A stretch of 64,000 bases of DNA from Flavivirga eckloniae (GCF_002886045.1 NZ_CP025791.1:2309001-2373000); one strand, 5' to 3'; shown: positions 19,033 through 27,849, counted from the stretch's first letter. Program-made: numbers and translations. The notes: generated from the letters alone by a model not told the origin.

Positions 19033-20931
19033 ATGAAAAAAGTCTTATTATACGTATTGATTTCCATTATTGTTTTTACCTCCTGCAAAGCAGAAAAAAA
19101 AGAATTAACGCCACTTACTTTGGGTGATTTTGAAATCTCTACAGATAAGATCACCCATAATGAACCATTTACAATTACATACCATGGGGACGATCCAGAA
19201 ATGGAAAGTTTTTACCATCAATTAAAAGATTATAACGCTTATGCCTACGATATCAATTTTACAAATAAAAAAGCTGTACTAACAATTCCAGATTCTATTT
19301 CAGCAATAGCCTTTACATTTAAGGTAAACGGTGAGTTTGACAGTAATGAAGGAAAAGGATATCTTCTAAAAGTACATGATATTAATGGCAATACGGTATC
19401 AGGAAACAATAGTACCATTGCAAATTACCCATTGACTCATGGATATAGTTATGGTCTAATAGGAAGTGGCTCGCAATTAATTGAAGCTTTGGAAAAGGAC
19501 TTCGAAGCATTTCCAGAGTTTAAAAAGAAAAATGAATTGAGTTACCTATACATACTTAGGACTTACGACCAGGCTAAAATGAAAATAGCCGCGGAGGAAA
19601 AAATAAAGGAGTTAGAAGCTAAAGAAGATCTAGATGAAAATGACTACTCAATATTATTACAAACCTATGAATTAATTGGAAAACCAAAGCTTGCAGATTC
19701 TATAAAAAAAATGGTGATCCGTAAGTTTCCTGATGGTAAAATTAAAATAGAGAATCTAACCTCCGAATTTTATAATACTCAAGATGTCGTAAAAAAAGAA
19801 CAACTATTTAAACAAATACAGGCTAAAACAAACGGAGGTTTCAATTTTGGAATCAGTGCATTAGCTATCGCGTACTATGAAGCTGGAAATATGGATGCTT
19901 TTCACACGTATGTGGATCTCATAGAATCTCCATTTGAAAAAGCGTCATTTTTTAACACTATTGTAAACCAAGCACTGAGCGCAGGAAAAAATGTGGATGG
20001 CTTTATTTCTAATATCGCCAAACAGTCTGTAGAGTTAACAAAAGGAGGCATGTTATCTTCTGGTTATCAAAAACAACTTTCTCTTACCGAAAATGAGAAT
20101 GAAGAGAAATTTAACCAAAAACACGATGCGTTTTTGGAGACTTATATAAACATCTCATTAAAACAGGGAAATCTAAAAGAAGCGATAAAACATCAAGAAT
20201 TATTAATCAGAGATGGGTACAACCTATATCTAAACGATAAGTATATTGAGTATTTAATGGCTGATAATCAATTTAAATTAGTAACAGACAAGGCTCCAGA
20301 ATTCTTAACCAAAGGAACAGGTACCGATCAGATGCTTGTGGCATTTAAAAAAGCATATAAGCATGTTAACCCTAACGGAAACCTTAAAGAGGCTGTTGCC
20401 AACATAGAAAACAAATATGCTGAAAAAGAATTAGAATATCTTAAAAAAACCATGTTAAATGAAGACGCTCCCGATTTTACTTTAAAAAATCTTGATGGCA
20501 AAGAAGTAACAATGGCTTCATTAAAAGGAAAAACAGTTATTCTGGATTTTTGGGCTACATGGTGCGGTCCTTGTAAAGCATCGTTTCCGGGCATGCAAAA
20601 GTTAATAGAAAAATACAAAGATAATGAAAACATCGTTTTTGTATTTATAAACACACTGGATAGTGGCTTTAAAACTTATGAAGACAGGGTAAAAACAGTG
20701 ACAAATTATATGGTAAAAAAGAAGTTCAATTTTAATAATCTTTTTGATACTATGGATGAAGACACTAAGAGTTTTGATCTAGCTTCAAAATATAATATAA
20801 ACAGCATCCCTACTAAAATTGTTATTGCTCCCAATGGAAAAGTAAAATTCAAATCCCTTGGTGGTGGCGCTGGACAAGATAATGCGTTGATTACAAAAAT
20901 GGATTTAATGATTCGCTTGGCAAACCCTTAA
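19033..20931 (+). CDS. Large TlpA-family thioredoxin-like lipoprotein
   Basis: A 632-residue protein with a lipoprotein signal (IIVFTSC, Cys about 19), a beta-sandwich-like N-terminal part (about 30-130), a long helical middle with TPR-like character (about 150-470) and a C-terminal thioredoxin domain (about 475-632). The active site is WCGPC (C511, C514) after KTVILDFWAT, and the cis-proline motif is NSIPTKIVIAPNGKV. It follows another TlpA protein at 17768-18787, giving two periplasmic thiol proteins behind SusCD locus 1. Reductase activity is inferred from the intact motif; the role of the helical part is unknown. Confidence 0.88.
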   Translation: MKKVLLYVLISIIVFTSCKAEKKELTPLTLGDFEISTDKITHNEPFTITYHGDDPEMESFYHQLKDYNAYAYDINFTNKKAVLTIPDSISAIAFTFKVNGEFDSNEGKGYLLKVHDINGNTVSGNNSTIANYPLTHGYSYGLIGSGSQLIEALEKDFEAFPEFKKKNELSYLYILRTYDQAKMKIAAEEKIKELEAKEDLDENDYSILLQTYELIGKPKLADSIKKMVIRKFPDGKIKIENLTSEFYNTQDVVKKEQLFKQIQAKTNGGFNFGISALAIAYYEAGNMDAFHTYVDLIESPFEKASFFNTIVNQALSAGKNVDGFISNIAKQSVELTKGGMLSSGYQKQLSLTENENEEKFNQKHDAFLETYINISLKQGNLKEAIKHQELLIRDGYNLYLNDKYIEYLMADNQFKLVTDKAPEFLTKGTGTDQMLVAFKKAYKHVNPNGNLKEAVANIENKYAEKELEYLKKTMLNEDAPDFTLKNLDGKEVTMASLKGKTVILDFWATWCGPCKASFPGMQKLIEKYKDNENIVFVFINTLDSGFKTYEDRVKTVTNYMVKKKFNFNNLFDTMDEDTKSFDLASKYNINSIPTKIVIAPNGKVKFKSLGGGAGQDNALITKMDLMIRLANP

Positions 20932-20949
20932 AGGCATGTAAAAATACTT

Positions 20950-21156
20950 CTTAGGAAAACACAGATATACTACTCTAACACAAGAGGTGGTCTCAAAAGC
21001 ATAAAAACCCATACGTTATTACGAACTGAATTTTAGCGAGATTCGAGAATCTTTATATAAAGCCGTTTTAGCTTAGATTTCTCGATATGGTGACTTTTGA
21101 GGCTTCCTCTTTTTAATAGTTATTCATTTAAAAACATCCGAAAACAAAGACATAAA
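20950..21156. repeat. Left direct-repeat copy flanking the methyltransferase, interrupted by an insertion
   Basis: Its first part, cttaggaaaacacagatata continuing to about 20981, and its second part (21131-21156, acatccgaaaacaaag...) match the continuous sequence at 22147-22213 nearly base for base. In this copy about 150 bp containing an inverted-repeat element separate the two parts. Confidence 0.6.
20982..21114. repeat. Small inverted-repeat element (MITE-like or intergenic palindromic unit)
   Basis: Terminal arms aagaggtggtctcaaaag (20982-20999) and cttttgaggcttcctctt (21094-21111) are inverted repeats with 15 of 18 matching. The 133-bp element has no coding capacity and contains further internal complementarity (cgagattcgagaatct against agatttctcg). 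It sits inside one of two direct repeats, which supports insertion as a unit. The right end is followed by TTTTTAATAG, so it could also terminate the plus-strand TlpA transcript. Confidence 0.55.
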
Positions 21157-21169
21157 ATATCTTTAAATG

Positions 21170-21904
21170 CTATTTTTTTACTATAAGTACGTTTTCTGGA
21201 GATTCAAAACCAAGGCGAAAATCTTCATTACAAGCTTCGAAGTTTAAAACTGTAACTTTAAACTTTTCTGCTTCTAATCTATCTACCAAACCATTAACAG
21301 AGTAAACCCTAACGTGATCTTCTTGCCCAAAATGTTTTTTTCTCATTTCAGAAGACGTTATGTTTGAATCTTCATATATCTCACCATCCTTAAAAGGTGT
21401 TTGTATAAAAATCCTTCCCTCTGGCTTTAAAACCCTATAAAGTTCAGAAATTGCCTTTTGGTCATCTATTATATGCTCTAACACATGATAACAAATAATA
21501 AAATCAAATTTATCGTCTCCTACTGCTATGCCTGTTATATCAAATTTTTCATCACCCAGAAAATCCCCATCATAAACAGAACTGATATAATTTAGATGTT
21601 TCATTTTTTTAAATTTGCGATACAAGCATCTTGAAGGAGAAAAATGCAATACCTCGCCCTTAATATTTGCGTCTTTTAACAAATCCCAAAGCCGTCTAGA
21701 CTTAGGCAAACTACCACAAGAAGGACATAATTCCCCTCCATAAACTCCCCCAACAAATGACCTTAATTTTTTACCACAAATATTGCACTGATGTCTAGTT
21801 CCAATATAAAACAACGCATAAAATTGACGAAAAAACAACTCGTTTTTAAACAAAAAACTTTTAGGGATAATAGTTCTTGCAATTCTTTTTATATAATTAT
21901 ACAT
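21170..21904 (-). CDS. Class I SAM-dependent methyltransferase with N-terminal zinc-ribbon
   Basis: A 244-residue protein. A four-cysteine zinc-ribbon (C40, C43, C60, C63: CNIC...CPSC) precedes a Rossmann methyltransferase domain (about 85-244) with the Methyltransf_11 type signature YHVLEHIIDDQKAISELYRV then LKPEGRIFIQTPF. Proteins of this architecture often lie in surface-polysaccharide or glycan clusters; the substrate is not evident. It stands alone on the minus strand between two copies of a direct repeat, with long non-coding flanks, which suggests an accessory gene. Confidence 0.82.
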   Translation of the reverse strand: MYNYIKRIARTIIPKSFLFKNELFFRQFYALFYIGTRHQCNICGKKLRSFVGGVYGGELCPSCGSLPKSRRLWDLLKDANIKGEVLHFSPSRCLYRKFKKMKHLNYISSVYDGDFLGDEKFDITGIAVGDDKFDFIICYHVLEHIIDDQKAISELYRVLKPEGRIFIQTPFKDGEIYEDSNITSSEMRKKHFGQEDHVRVYSVNGLVDRLEAEKFKVTVLNFEACNEDFRLGFESPENVLIVKK

Positions 21905-22146
21905 ATATACTTTAAAAAGTGTGCTTAACTAAAAACAAATGTAATTTTTTTATTCATAACAACTATATGGCTTTACAGAAATTACATATGCAAATGTATT
22001 TCTTTAATTTTTTCTATTCCCTATAGAAAGCTTTAAGAGATTGGTGCAAAAGCTCAAATCATTTTCCTAACATCACAAATAGTAAGTAAAACTAGTCCTA
22101 ATCAATTATTTGTTATACCCTACCCTTGATATATTGAAAAACACCT

Positions 22147-22213
22147 CTTAGGAAAACACAGATATACTACTCTAATACATGTTTAACATCTGAAAAACAA
22201 ACACATAAAATAT
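22147..22213. repeat. Right direct-repeat copy flanking the methyltransferase (uninterrupted)
   Basis: cttaggaaaacacagatata continuing through tactactctaatacatgttt and then acatctgaaaaacaaacaca. It matches the interrupted copy at 20950-21156. It lies in the 370-bp gap 21905-22274, where no gene is visible. Confidence 0.6.
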
Positions 22214-22274
22214 TTTATTATTTAACACACCTCTGAGAGCAATAATCTACTAAACGGTATATGGTGTAAAAAAA

Positions 22275-22796
22275 CTATCTGCCTAGTGTTTTATTTTTAT
22301 TATTCCCATTTTCATTTAAAGGAGGAATCGGTGAATAACCAAATAGAACAATATCATAATCTGAGTAATTAAAATAATATTGTATAAAGGACGGCCTTTT
22401 TTTACTGAAGAGACCATTTTCATCAAGCCCTTCTATTATCGAAATATTATTTGAACTACTTATTTTATCTTCTCCGTAAAGACAAAACAAGTACTTATCA
22501 CTTTTGTTATGATATTTAATTTCATATCCTGAGTCTAATAAATCAGGATACTCTTCTAACACATAATAATTTTCAGTAACCCAATTAATCATGTCCTTAA
22601 AATTATCTGAATCGCATAAGTCTTTATTTTCAAATTGACTTACGTAGTTAAATACTGGAATAGATAATGCATTTGATAACTCCTCAACTTTAGGATTATC
22701 AAAATTCTTTCTATAAATATTATATTTGTAATACACATGTATACTTAGAAACAATAGTATTATTAGAGGAATTAATCTTTTAAAATTTATATTCAT
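22275..22796 (-). CDS. Hypothetical membrane-anchored protein (173 aa)
   Basis: An unrecognised protein with one N-terminal membrane segment (about 8-25, LIPLIILLFLSIHVYY) and an otherwise soluble domain rich in Asn, Tyr and Ser. The ATG (22796) lies only a few bases after the stop of the decayed frame 22800-23153 on the same strand, so the two were probably once co-transcribed. A small anchored protein behind the end of a larger gene could be a partner or immunity-type protein, but nothing in the sequence proves this. Confidence 0.6.
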   Translation of the reverse strand: MNINFKRLIPLIILLFLSIHVYYKYNIYRKNFDNPKVEELSNALSIPVFNYVSQFENKDLCDSDNFKDMINWVTENYYVLEEYPDLLDSGYEIKYHNKSDKYLFCLYGEDKISSSNNISIIEGLDENGLFSKKRPSFIQYYFNYSDYDIVLFGYSPIPPLNENGNNKNKTLGR

Positions 22797-22799
22797 TCT

Positions 22800-23153
22800 T
22801 TATCTATATTTATCAAACCATTTTGCCGCATAATTATAATCTTCAGTACTGTTAAAATCTACTCTTAAAACAGGAAAATCAGCTCCCATAATTTGGTTAG
22901 AAAGATAGAAAAATTGCCCTTTAATTGTTCCTCCATTGTTACCCGCATTTAAGACTCATCCTTCTCTCCTATGAGTGTTAAAATAACCAAATGTACTTAT
23001 ATGAGTATGATTTGCTCTTGACAAATATGCATTATAAGAAAGTTCTTTTCCATCTAATACCAAAGTTCCTTTAATTTTTTGATCATGACCTCTTAATATC
23101 CTCTTGATAGTGTTATTTCTTAACAAAAAACCATTATTAAAAATAGTCCACAC
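22800..23153 (-). pseudogene. Decayed gene, C-terminal fragment with in-frame stop
   Basis: One reading frame continues across an internal TGA (22956-22958). Before it is an open 65-residue stretch containing GTLVLDGKELSYNAYLSRAN; after it the same frame reads VLNAGNNGGTIKGQFFYLSN and ends WFDKYR with TAA at 22800-22802. The protein-like composition on both sides of the stop suggests a single broken gene. Upstream (toward 23200) the frame is lost, with FDGVSVDYF readable in another frame. The family is not recognised. The similarity in style to C-terminal modules of polymorphic toxins is only an impression. Confidence 0.55.
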
Positions 23154-23230
23154 TTACTCCATCAAAACTAATACATTGAAACTAAGAACAGCTAAGGTTC
23201 ATCCTTACAATTAATAAGGATTTCTCTTAT

Positions 23231-23670
23231 TTTTTCACAAGGTCTTGCATAAACTTTTCATTTTCTCGCCCAAAATAATTCTACTCCATAAAAAAATCCC
23301 AATCAAATTAATGATCAGGATCTACAATTCTGTTGGCCTACTAGGGCTTACTTCGACTCCGCTCAGCATAAACTTCTCGCCCCAGAGTAATTTCATTTCA
23401 AAAAAAATCCCAACCAAATTAATGATCGGGATTACAATTCTGTTGGCCTACTAGGGCTTACTTCGACTCCGCTCAGCATAAACTTCTCGCCCCAGAGTAA
23501 TTTCATTTCAAAAAAAATCCCAACCAAATTAATGATCGGGATTACAATTCTGTTGGCCTACTAGGGCTTACTTCGACTCCGCTCAGCATAAACTTCTCGC
23601 CCCAGAGTAATTTCATTTCAAAAAAAATCCCAACCAAATTAATGATCGGGATTACAATTCTGTTGGCCTA
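23231..23670 (-). repeat. Tandem 110-bp repeats copying the tRNA-Gln 3' end and terminator
   Basis: Three base-identical 110-bp units lie at 23341-23450, 23451-23560 and 23561-23670, with a diverged fourth unit at about 23231-23340. Each contains, in minus orientation, the last 16 nt of the tRNA-Gln gene including the discriminator base (AGCCCTAGTAGGCCAA), the terminator hairpin AATCCC...GGGATT with its T-run, and a copy of the CTTCGACTnCGCTCAG repeat. The innermost unit ends inside the functional tRNA gene. A partial open frame across the array has no protein-like character. Confidence 0.92.
23619..23653 (-). terminator. Terminator of tRNA-Gln (repeated in each tandem unit)
   Basis: On the minus strand AATCCC (23653-23648) and GGGATT (23631-23626) frame a 16-nt loop, followed by a run of T (8 T in all). 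The same structure recurs 110 and 220 bp further downstream, so the tRNA transcript meets several consecutive terminators. Confidence 0.65.
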
Positions 23671-23735
23671 CTAGGGCTCGAACCTAGACTCTTCTGGACC
23701 AAAACCAGACGTGTTGCCAGTTACACCATAGGCCA
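23663..23735 (-). tRNA. tRNA-Gln (anticodon UUG)
   Basis: The minus strand folds as a complete tRNA: acceptor TGGCCTA paired with TAGGCCA, a D-arm GTGTAACTGGCAACAC, an anticodon arm TCTGG-TTTTGGT-CCAGA with anticodon TTG, a T-arm CTAGG-TTCGAGC-CCTAG and discriminator A. CCA is not encoded. A consensus promoter lies 18 bp upstream. The last 16 nt, discriminator included, are repeated three more times downstream. Confidence 0.95.
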
Positions 23736-23752
23736 ATGTGCAATTGAGGGTG

Positions 23753-23782
23753 CAAATTTAGTACAAAGTTTTATTTGTACAA
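23753..23782 (-). promoter_or_regulatory. Promoter of tRNA-Gln
   Basis: On the minus strand TTG (23782-23780), a 19-bp spacer and TAAATTTG (23760-23753) give an exact match to the Bacteroidota housekeeping promoter. The predicted start lies a few bases before the tRNA 5' end at 23735. Confidence 0.8.
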
Positions 23783-23886
23783 GTATTTTTTAAAAATAAT
23801 TTTCATTACTTAACGTTTCCTTAAAAAGCTAAGGAATAACATATTTATTATTAAATTCGCCATAGCAAATAAATTTATTGATATAC

Positions 23887-26800
23887 ATGGCACATTTCGA
23901 CTTTAAAAAATGGAACACTATTTTAGGTTGGCTCTCTTTTTTAATAGCCCTAATCACCTACACTTTAACAGTTGAACCTACCGTTAGCTTCTGGGATGCA
24001 GGCGAGTACATTTTAACATCTTCTAAGTTACAAGTTGGTCACCCACCGGGAGCTCCTTTATTTCAAATGTTTGGTGCCTTTTTCTCCATTTTTGCTCTAG
24101 AGCCCTCGCAAATTGGTTGGGTCATGAATATGATGAGTGCCGTATCCAGCGCATTTACTATTTTGTTTATGTTTTGGACAATTACCTTATTGTTGAAAAA
24201 ACTTGTTGGCAATAACGAAGATCTTAACAAAAACCAATCTATCACCATTCTTGGAAGTGGCTTAGTTGGTAGTTTAGCTTTTACATTTACAGATTCTTTT
24301 TGGTTTAATGCTGTTGAAACCGAAGTATATGCTATGGCTACGCTAATTATGGCTATTCTTTTCTGGTTAGGTTTACGTTGGGAACAAGACATGGACAAAC
24401 CTCGTGGTAATCGTTGGCTTATTTTAATTGCCTTTGTTATCGGACTGTCTTTTGGAGTTCACTTTATGGGACTGCTTACCATTCCTGCTATTGGTCTTGT
24501 ATATTATTTTAAAAACTATAAAACCATTACAATTAAAAACTTCATCATTGCTAATGCAGTTTCGGTAGCGGTTTTATTATTCATTTTTAAACTTTTAGCG
24601 CCTAATATTCTTAAAATATTTAGTTCTTTCGAAATCTTTTTCGTGAATACTGTTGGACTGCCATTTAATTCGGGTTCCATAATTGCAGGGATCTTATTAG
24701 TGGGGGTTATTTATTATGCTTTACGCTATACCAGACAAAAAAACTTTGTTCATTTAAATACAGGTATTCTATGTATAGCATTTGTTATTGTAGGGTTTTC
24801 TACTTGGTTAATGCTTCCTATTCGCGCTAATGCCAATGTTGTAATTAACGAAAATAACCCGTCGAGTGCCAGAGAACTACTAGCTTATTACAACTTAGAA
24901 CAATATCCTGAGACTCATTTGTTTTATGGTCCTCAGTTTACAGATCAATACGCTTATCTTGATGAAAACAATCCTTACGTAGATGATAAGCCAAAATATG
25001 AAAAAGACGAAGCCAAAGGCAAATATGTCATAGTAAACGATTATAAAAACGCTAAGCAAAATTACAATTCAAAACACGCTTCCATTCTTCCGCGTATGTG
25101 GAGTTCTGAACACGCCGAAAATTATATGATGTTTTCCGGATTTTTAAACTTTAAGTTAAAACCGGAATATCAAATGGAAAACAAATTGAGAACGGCTATT
25201 TCAAATTTTAAAAATGATGTCGTTCAAGGCAATGTAGATTATGAGGATTATCATTCCTTCTTAAAACAATTCCAGCAATATATTGATGTTGAGAAACCAT
25301 CATTAATGCATAATATAGCATACATGTTCGAGTATCAACTTGGTTATATGTATTGGCGTTATTTTATGTGGAATTTCTCGGGTAGACAAGACGATATACA
25401 AGGACGCTATGATAATCATGGAAACTGGATAACTGGTATAAAGTTTATAGACGAAATCCTATTAGGTTTTTCGCAAGATAATTTACCGGGGGATGTTAAG
25501 AATAACAAAGCCAGAAACACATATTATCTTTTGCCATTTCTTTTAGGGCTTTTTGGCTTTTTCTTTTTATTCAATAAAGACAAAAAACTGTTCTGGACTA
25601 TGCTTGTTTTTTTCCTTTTTACAGGAATTGCCATCCAGGTGTATACCAATGTACGTCCATTTGAGCCTCGTGAACGCGACTACTCTGTGGTTGGGTCTTT
25701 TTATGTATTTGCTGTTTGGATTGGTTTTGGCGTATATGCCATTTTCGATGTCTTAAAAAAATACGTACCGGAAAAATTAGCTGCACCTATTATCGCAGCA
25801 GCTTGCTTAATACTTGTTCCAAGTATTTTAGCTGCCAATAACTGGGACGATCATGACAGGTCTGGCAAATATACTGCAAATGCTATGGCCAAAAAGTATC
25901 TGGATTCTTGTGCAGAAAATGGTATTTTATTTACCATTGGCGACAATGACACATTCGCGCTTTGGTACGCTCAAGAAATTGAAGGCTATAGAACCGATGT
26001 ACGCGTTGTAAATACAAGTTTATTCCAAACAGACTGGTATATAGACCAAATGAAGCGTAAAGCTTATGATAGCGATCCTATACCATCGCAACTTACGCAC
26101 AACGATTATAAATTAGGAACAAACGATTATGTTAGAATCGTAAAAATGGCAAATGATACTATAGGGATAAAATCTGCGCTAAATTTTATAACAAGCGAGA
26201 GCCCTAAAACCAGATTTAAATATTATTTGCAGAATTATACCGATGCAGACATCAGTCAATATCCTAGTCAAGAACTCAACGGAAGATATCTTCCGTCAAA
26301 TTATTTACGAATTCCCGTTAACAAAGAAAATGCATTACGTTCTGGAATAGTAAAACCAGAAGATGCCGATAAAATAGTATCTCATATCGATATAAACATC
26401 AAGGGAGGTGCACTTTATAAAAACAGATTACTTATGCTAGACATTGTTGCTAATAACGACTGGAAACGCCCTATATATTTTACAGGCGGTAGTTTTGGCG
26501 ACGATGATTATATCTGGATGAAAGATTACCTGCAACTTGATGGTATGTGCTACAAGTTAGTTCCTATAAGTACACCCATTAATAGAGCAAATCCTTTTGA
26601 TATGGGACGTGTGGATACAGATCTTATGTACGAAAAGGTTAAAAAATGGGATTGGGGAAATAGTGGTAGTCCGGATATTTACCACGATGTGGAAACTCGC
26701 AAAAACTCAATAACTTACAGAGGTAATTTAGCTCGATTAATTGAAAATTTAATTAATGAGGATAAATTGGATAAAGCCGAAGAGATAGCAGATATTGCTA

Positions 26801-27189
26801 TGGCTAATATGCCTGTGGAACATTTTGGTTACTATACGCTTTTAGAGCCTTACATTGGCGCCTATTACGAAGTAGGAAATAAAGAAAAGGCTCAACAGTT
26901 ATTTAAGGATGTAGCAAAAAAATATCAGGAAAACTTAAGTTATTACAGTAGCTTAAAAACATATAATCAAGAACGTTTATTTGAAGATATTTATACGGAC
27001 ATTCAACGCTATAAAGGATTGGTAGATGTTTTAATAAAATATGATATTGAGTTTGCTGAAGCCGAAGGTGATATATTTAACAATTACCTAAGAGCCTTTA
27101 AACATTTTTATGGCGATGAGCCGGAGGTAGAAGAGCCTGTTCAAAAAGTTGATAAAGATGTCCCTACAACAGATAGTACCCCGAATTAA
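23887..27189 (+). CDS. DUF2723 multi-pass membrane protein (glycosyltransferase-like)
   Basis: A large inner-membrane protein (1100 residues from ATG at 23887; an in-frame TTG at 23878 is less likely). The N-terminal half has about a dozen membrane spans and the family block TVEPTVSFWDAGEYI then GHPPGAPLFQM, which resembles GT-C glycosyltransferases with an acidic residue after the first helix. The soluble C-terminal half contains NDTFALWYAQEIEGYRTDVR and ends with TPR-like helices and an acidic tail. DUF2723 proteins are nearly universal in Bacteroidota, and a role in protein or lipid glycosylation is proposed for the family. The deacetylase follows after 9 bp. Confidence 0.88.
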   Translation: MAHFDFKKWNTILGWLSFLIALITYTLTVEPTVSFWDAGEYILTSSKLQVGHPPGAPLFQMFGAFFSIFALEPSQIGWVMNMMSAVSSAFTILFMFWTITLLLKKLVGNNEDLNKNQSITILGSGLVGSLAFTFTDSFWFNAVETEVYAMATLIMAILFWLGLRWEQDMDKPRGNRWLILIAFVIGLSFGVHFMGLLTIPAIGLVYYFKNYKTITIKNFIIANAVSVAVLLFIFKLLAPNILKIFSSFEIFFVNTVGLPFNSGSIIAGILLVGVIYYALRYTRQKNFVHLNTGILCIAFVIVGFSTWLMLPIRANANVVINENNPSSARELLAYYNLEQYPETHLFYGPQFTDQYAYLDENNPYVDDKPKYEKDEAKGKYVIVNDYKNAKQNYNSKHASILPRMWSSEHAENYMMFSGFLNFKLKPEYQMENKLRTAISNFKNDVVQGNVDYEDYHSFLKQFQQYIDVEKPSLMHNIAYMFEYQLGYMYWRYFMWNFSGRQDDIQGRYDNHGNWITGIKFIDEILLGFSQDNLPGDVKNNKARNTYYLLPFLLGLFGFFFLFNKDKKLFWTMLVFFLFTGIAIQVYTNVRPFEPRERDYSVVGSFYVFAVWIGFGVYAIFDVLKKYVPEKLAAPIIAAACLILVPSILAANNWDDHDRSGKYTANAMAKKYLDSCAENGILFTIGDNDTFALWYAQEIEGYRTDVRVVNTSLFQTDWYIDQMKRKAYDSDPIPSQLTHNDYKLGTNDYVRIVKMANDTIGIKSALNFITSESPKTRFKYYLQNYTDADISQYPSQELNGRYLPSNYLRIPVNKENALRSGIVKPEDADKIVSHIDINIKGGALYKNRLLMLDIVANNDWKRPIYFTGGSFGDDDYIWMKDYLQLDGMCYKLVPISTPINRANPFDMGRVDTDLMYEKVKKWDWGNSGSPDIYHDVETRKNSITYRGNLARLIENLINEDKLDKAEEIADIAMANMPVEHFGYYTLLEPYIGAYYEVGNKEKAQQLFKDVAKKYQENLSYYSSLKTYNQERLFEDIYTDIQRYKGLVDVLIKYDIEFAEAEGDIFNNYLRAFKHFYGDEPEVEEPVQKVDKDVPTTDSTPN

Positions 27190-27198
27190 CCTTCTTCT

Positions 27199-27849
27199 AT
27201 GGATGCCTTTATTCCAGTAAAAACACCTTTGCTTTTAAAGAAAGTATTCCCAAATTATATTTGGAATATGGTTTCTAACAGCAAAGAGATATACCTAACA
27301 TTTGATGACGGTCCAACACCTGAGATCACTAATTGGGTATTGGATACACTAAAAGAATACAAGGCAAAAGCTACCTTTTTTTGTATTGGTAATAATATAG
27401 AAAAGCATCCAGATATATTTCTTGATATTCTAGCTGCAGGACATAGTATTGGCAACCACACCTATAATCATCTTAAAGGTTGGAAAACAAAAACAGCCGA
27501 TTATTTAAAAAATGTTTCTAAAACTCAGGACGTTATTGAACGTAAAATCCCGAACTCAGAATTTGGGATTAAGAATTTGTTTCGTCCACCTTACGGACAG
27601 ATAACCCCTAAGCAAGGGAAAAAGTTAATAGGGTTAGACTACAAAATAATTATGTGGGATGTGCTATCGTTCGATTGGAATAAAAAAATCAGCAAAGAAG
27701 CTTGTTTAAACAACATTACAGGCAAAACAACCAATGGTAGTATTATTGTATTTCACGATAGCGTAAAAGCATCAAAAAACATGCAATACGCTTTACCAAA
27801 AGTGCTAAAGCATTTTAGTATGTTAGGCTATAGTTTTAAAGCTATATAG
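27199..27849 (+). CDS. Polysaccharide deacetylase (NodB homology domain)
   Basis: A carbohydrate esterase family 4-type enzyme of 216 residues that would remove N- or O-acetyl groups from a polysaccharide. All key motifs are present: TFDDGP (34-39) with the catalytic and metal-binding aspartates, the metal-binding HTYNH (H87, H91), RPPYG (129-133) and a C-terminal IVFHDS. There is no signal peptide, only a short N-terminal extension, so it may act in the cytosol or at the inner membrane. The 9-bp gap to the DUF2723 gene suggests one transcript and a shared envelope-glycan role. Confidence 0.9.
   Translation: MDAFIPVKTPLLLKKVFPNYIWNMVSNSKEIYLTFDDGPTPEITNWVLDTLKEYKAKATFFCIGNNIEKHPDIFLDILAAGHSIGNHTYNHLKGWKTKTADYLKNVSKTQDVIERKIPNSEFGIKNLFRPPYGQITPKQGKKLIGLDYKIIMWDVLSFDWNKKISKEACLNNITGKTTNGSIIVFHDSVKASKNMQYALPKVLKHFSMLGYSFKAI

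Noticed and set aside
23245-23454. A 69-codon frame crossing the tandem repeats
   Set aside because: It encodes only repeat sequence and tRNA 3'-end copies; the repetition is explained by DNA duplication, not a protein.
23231-23670. CRISPR array reading of the tandem repeats
   Set aside because: The units are contiguous and identical over all 110 bp, with no variable spacers and no cas genes nearby.
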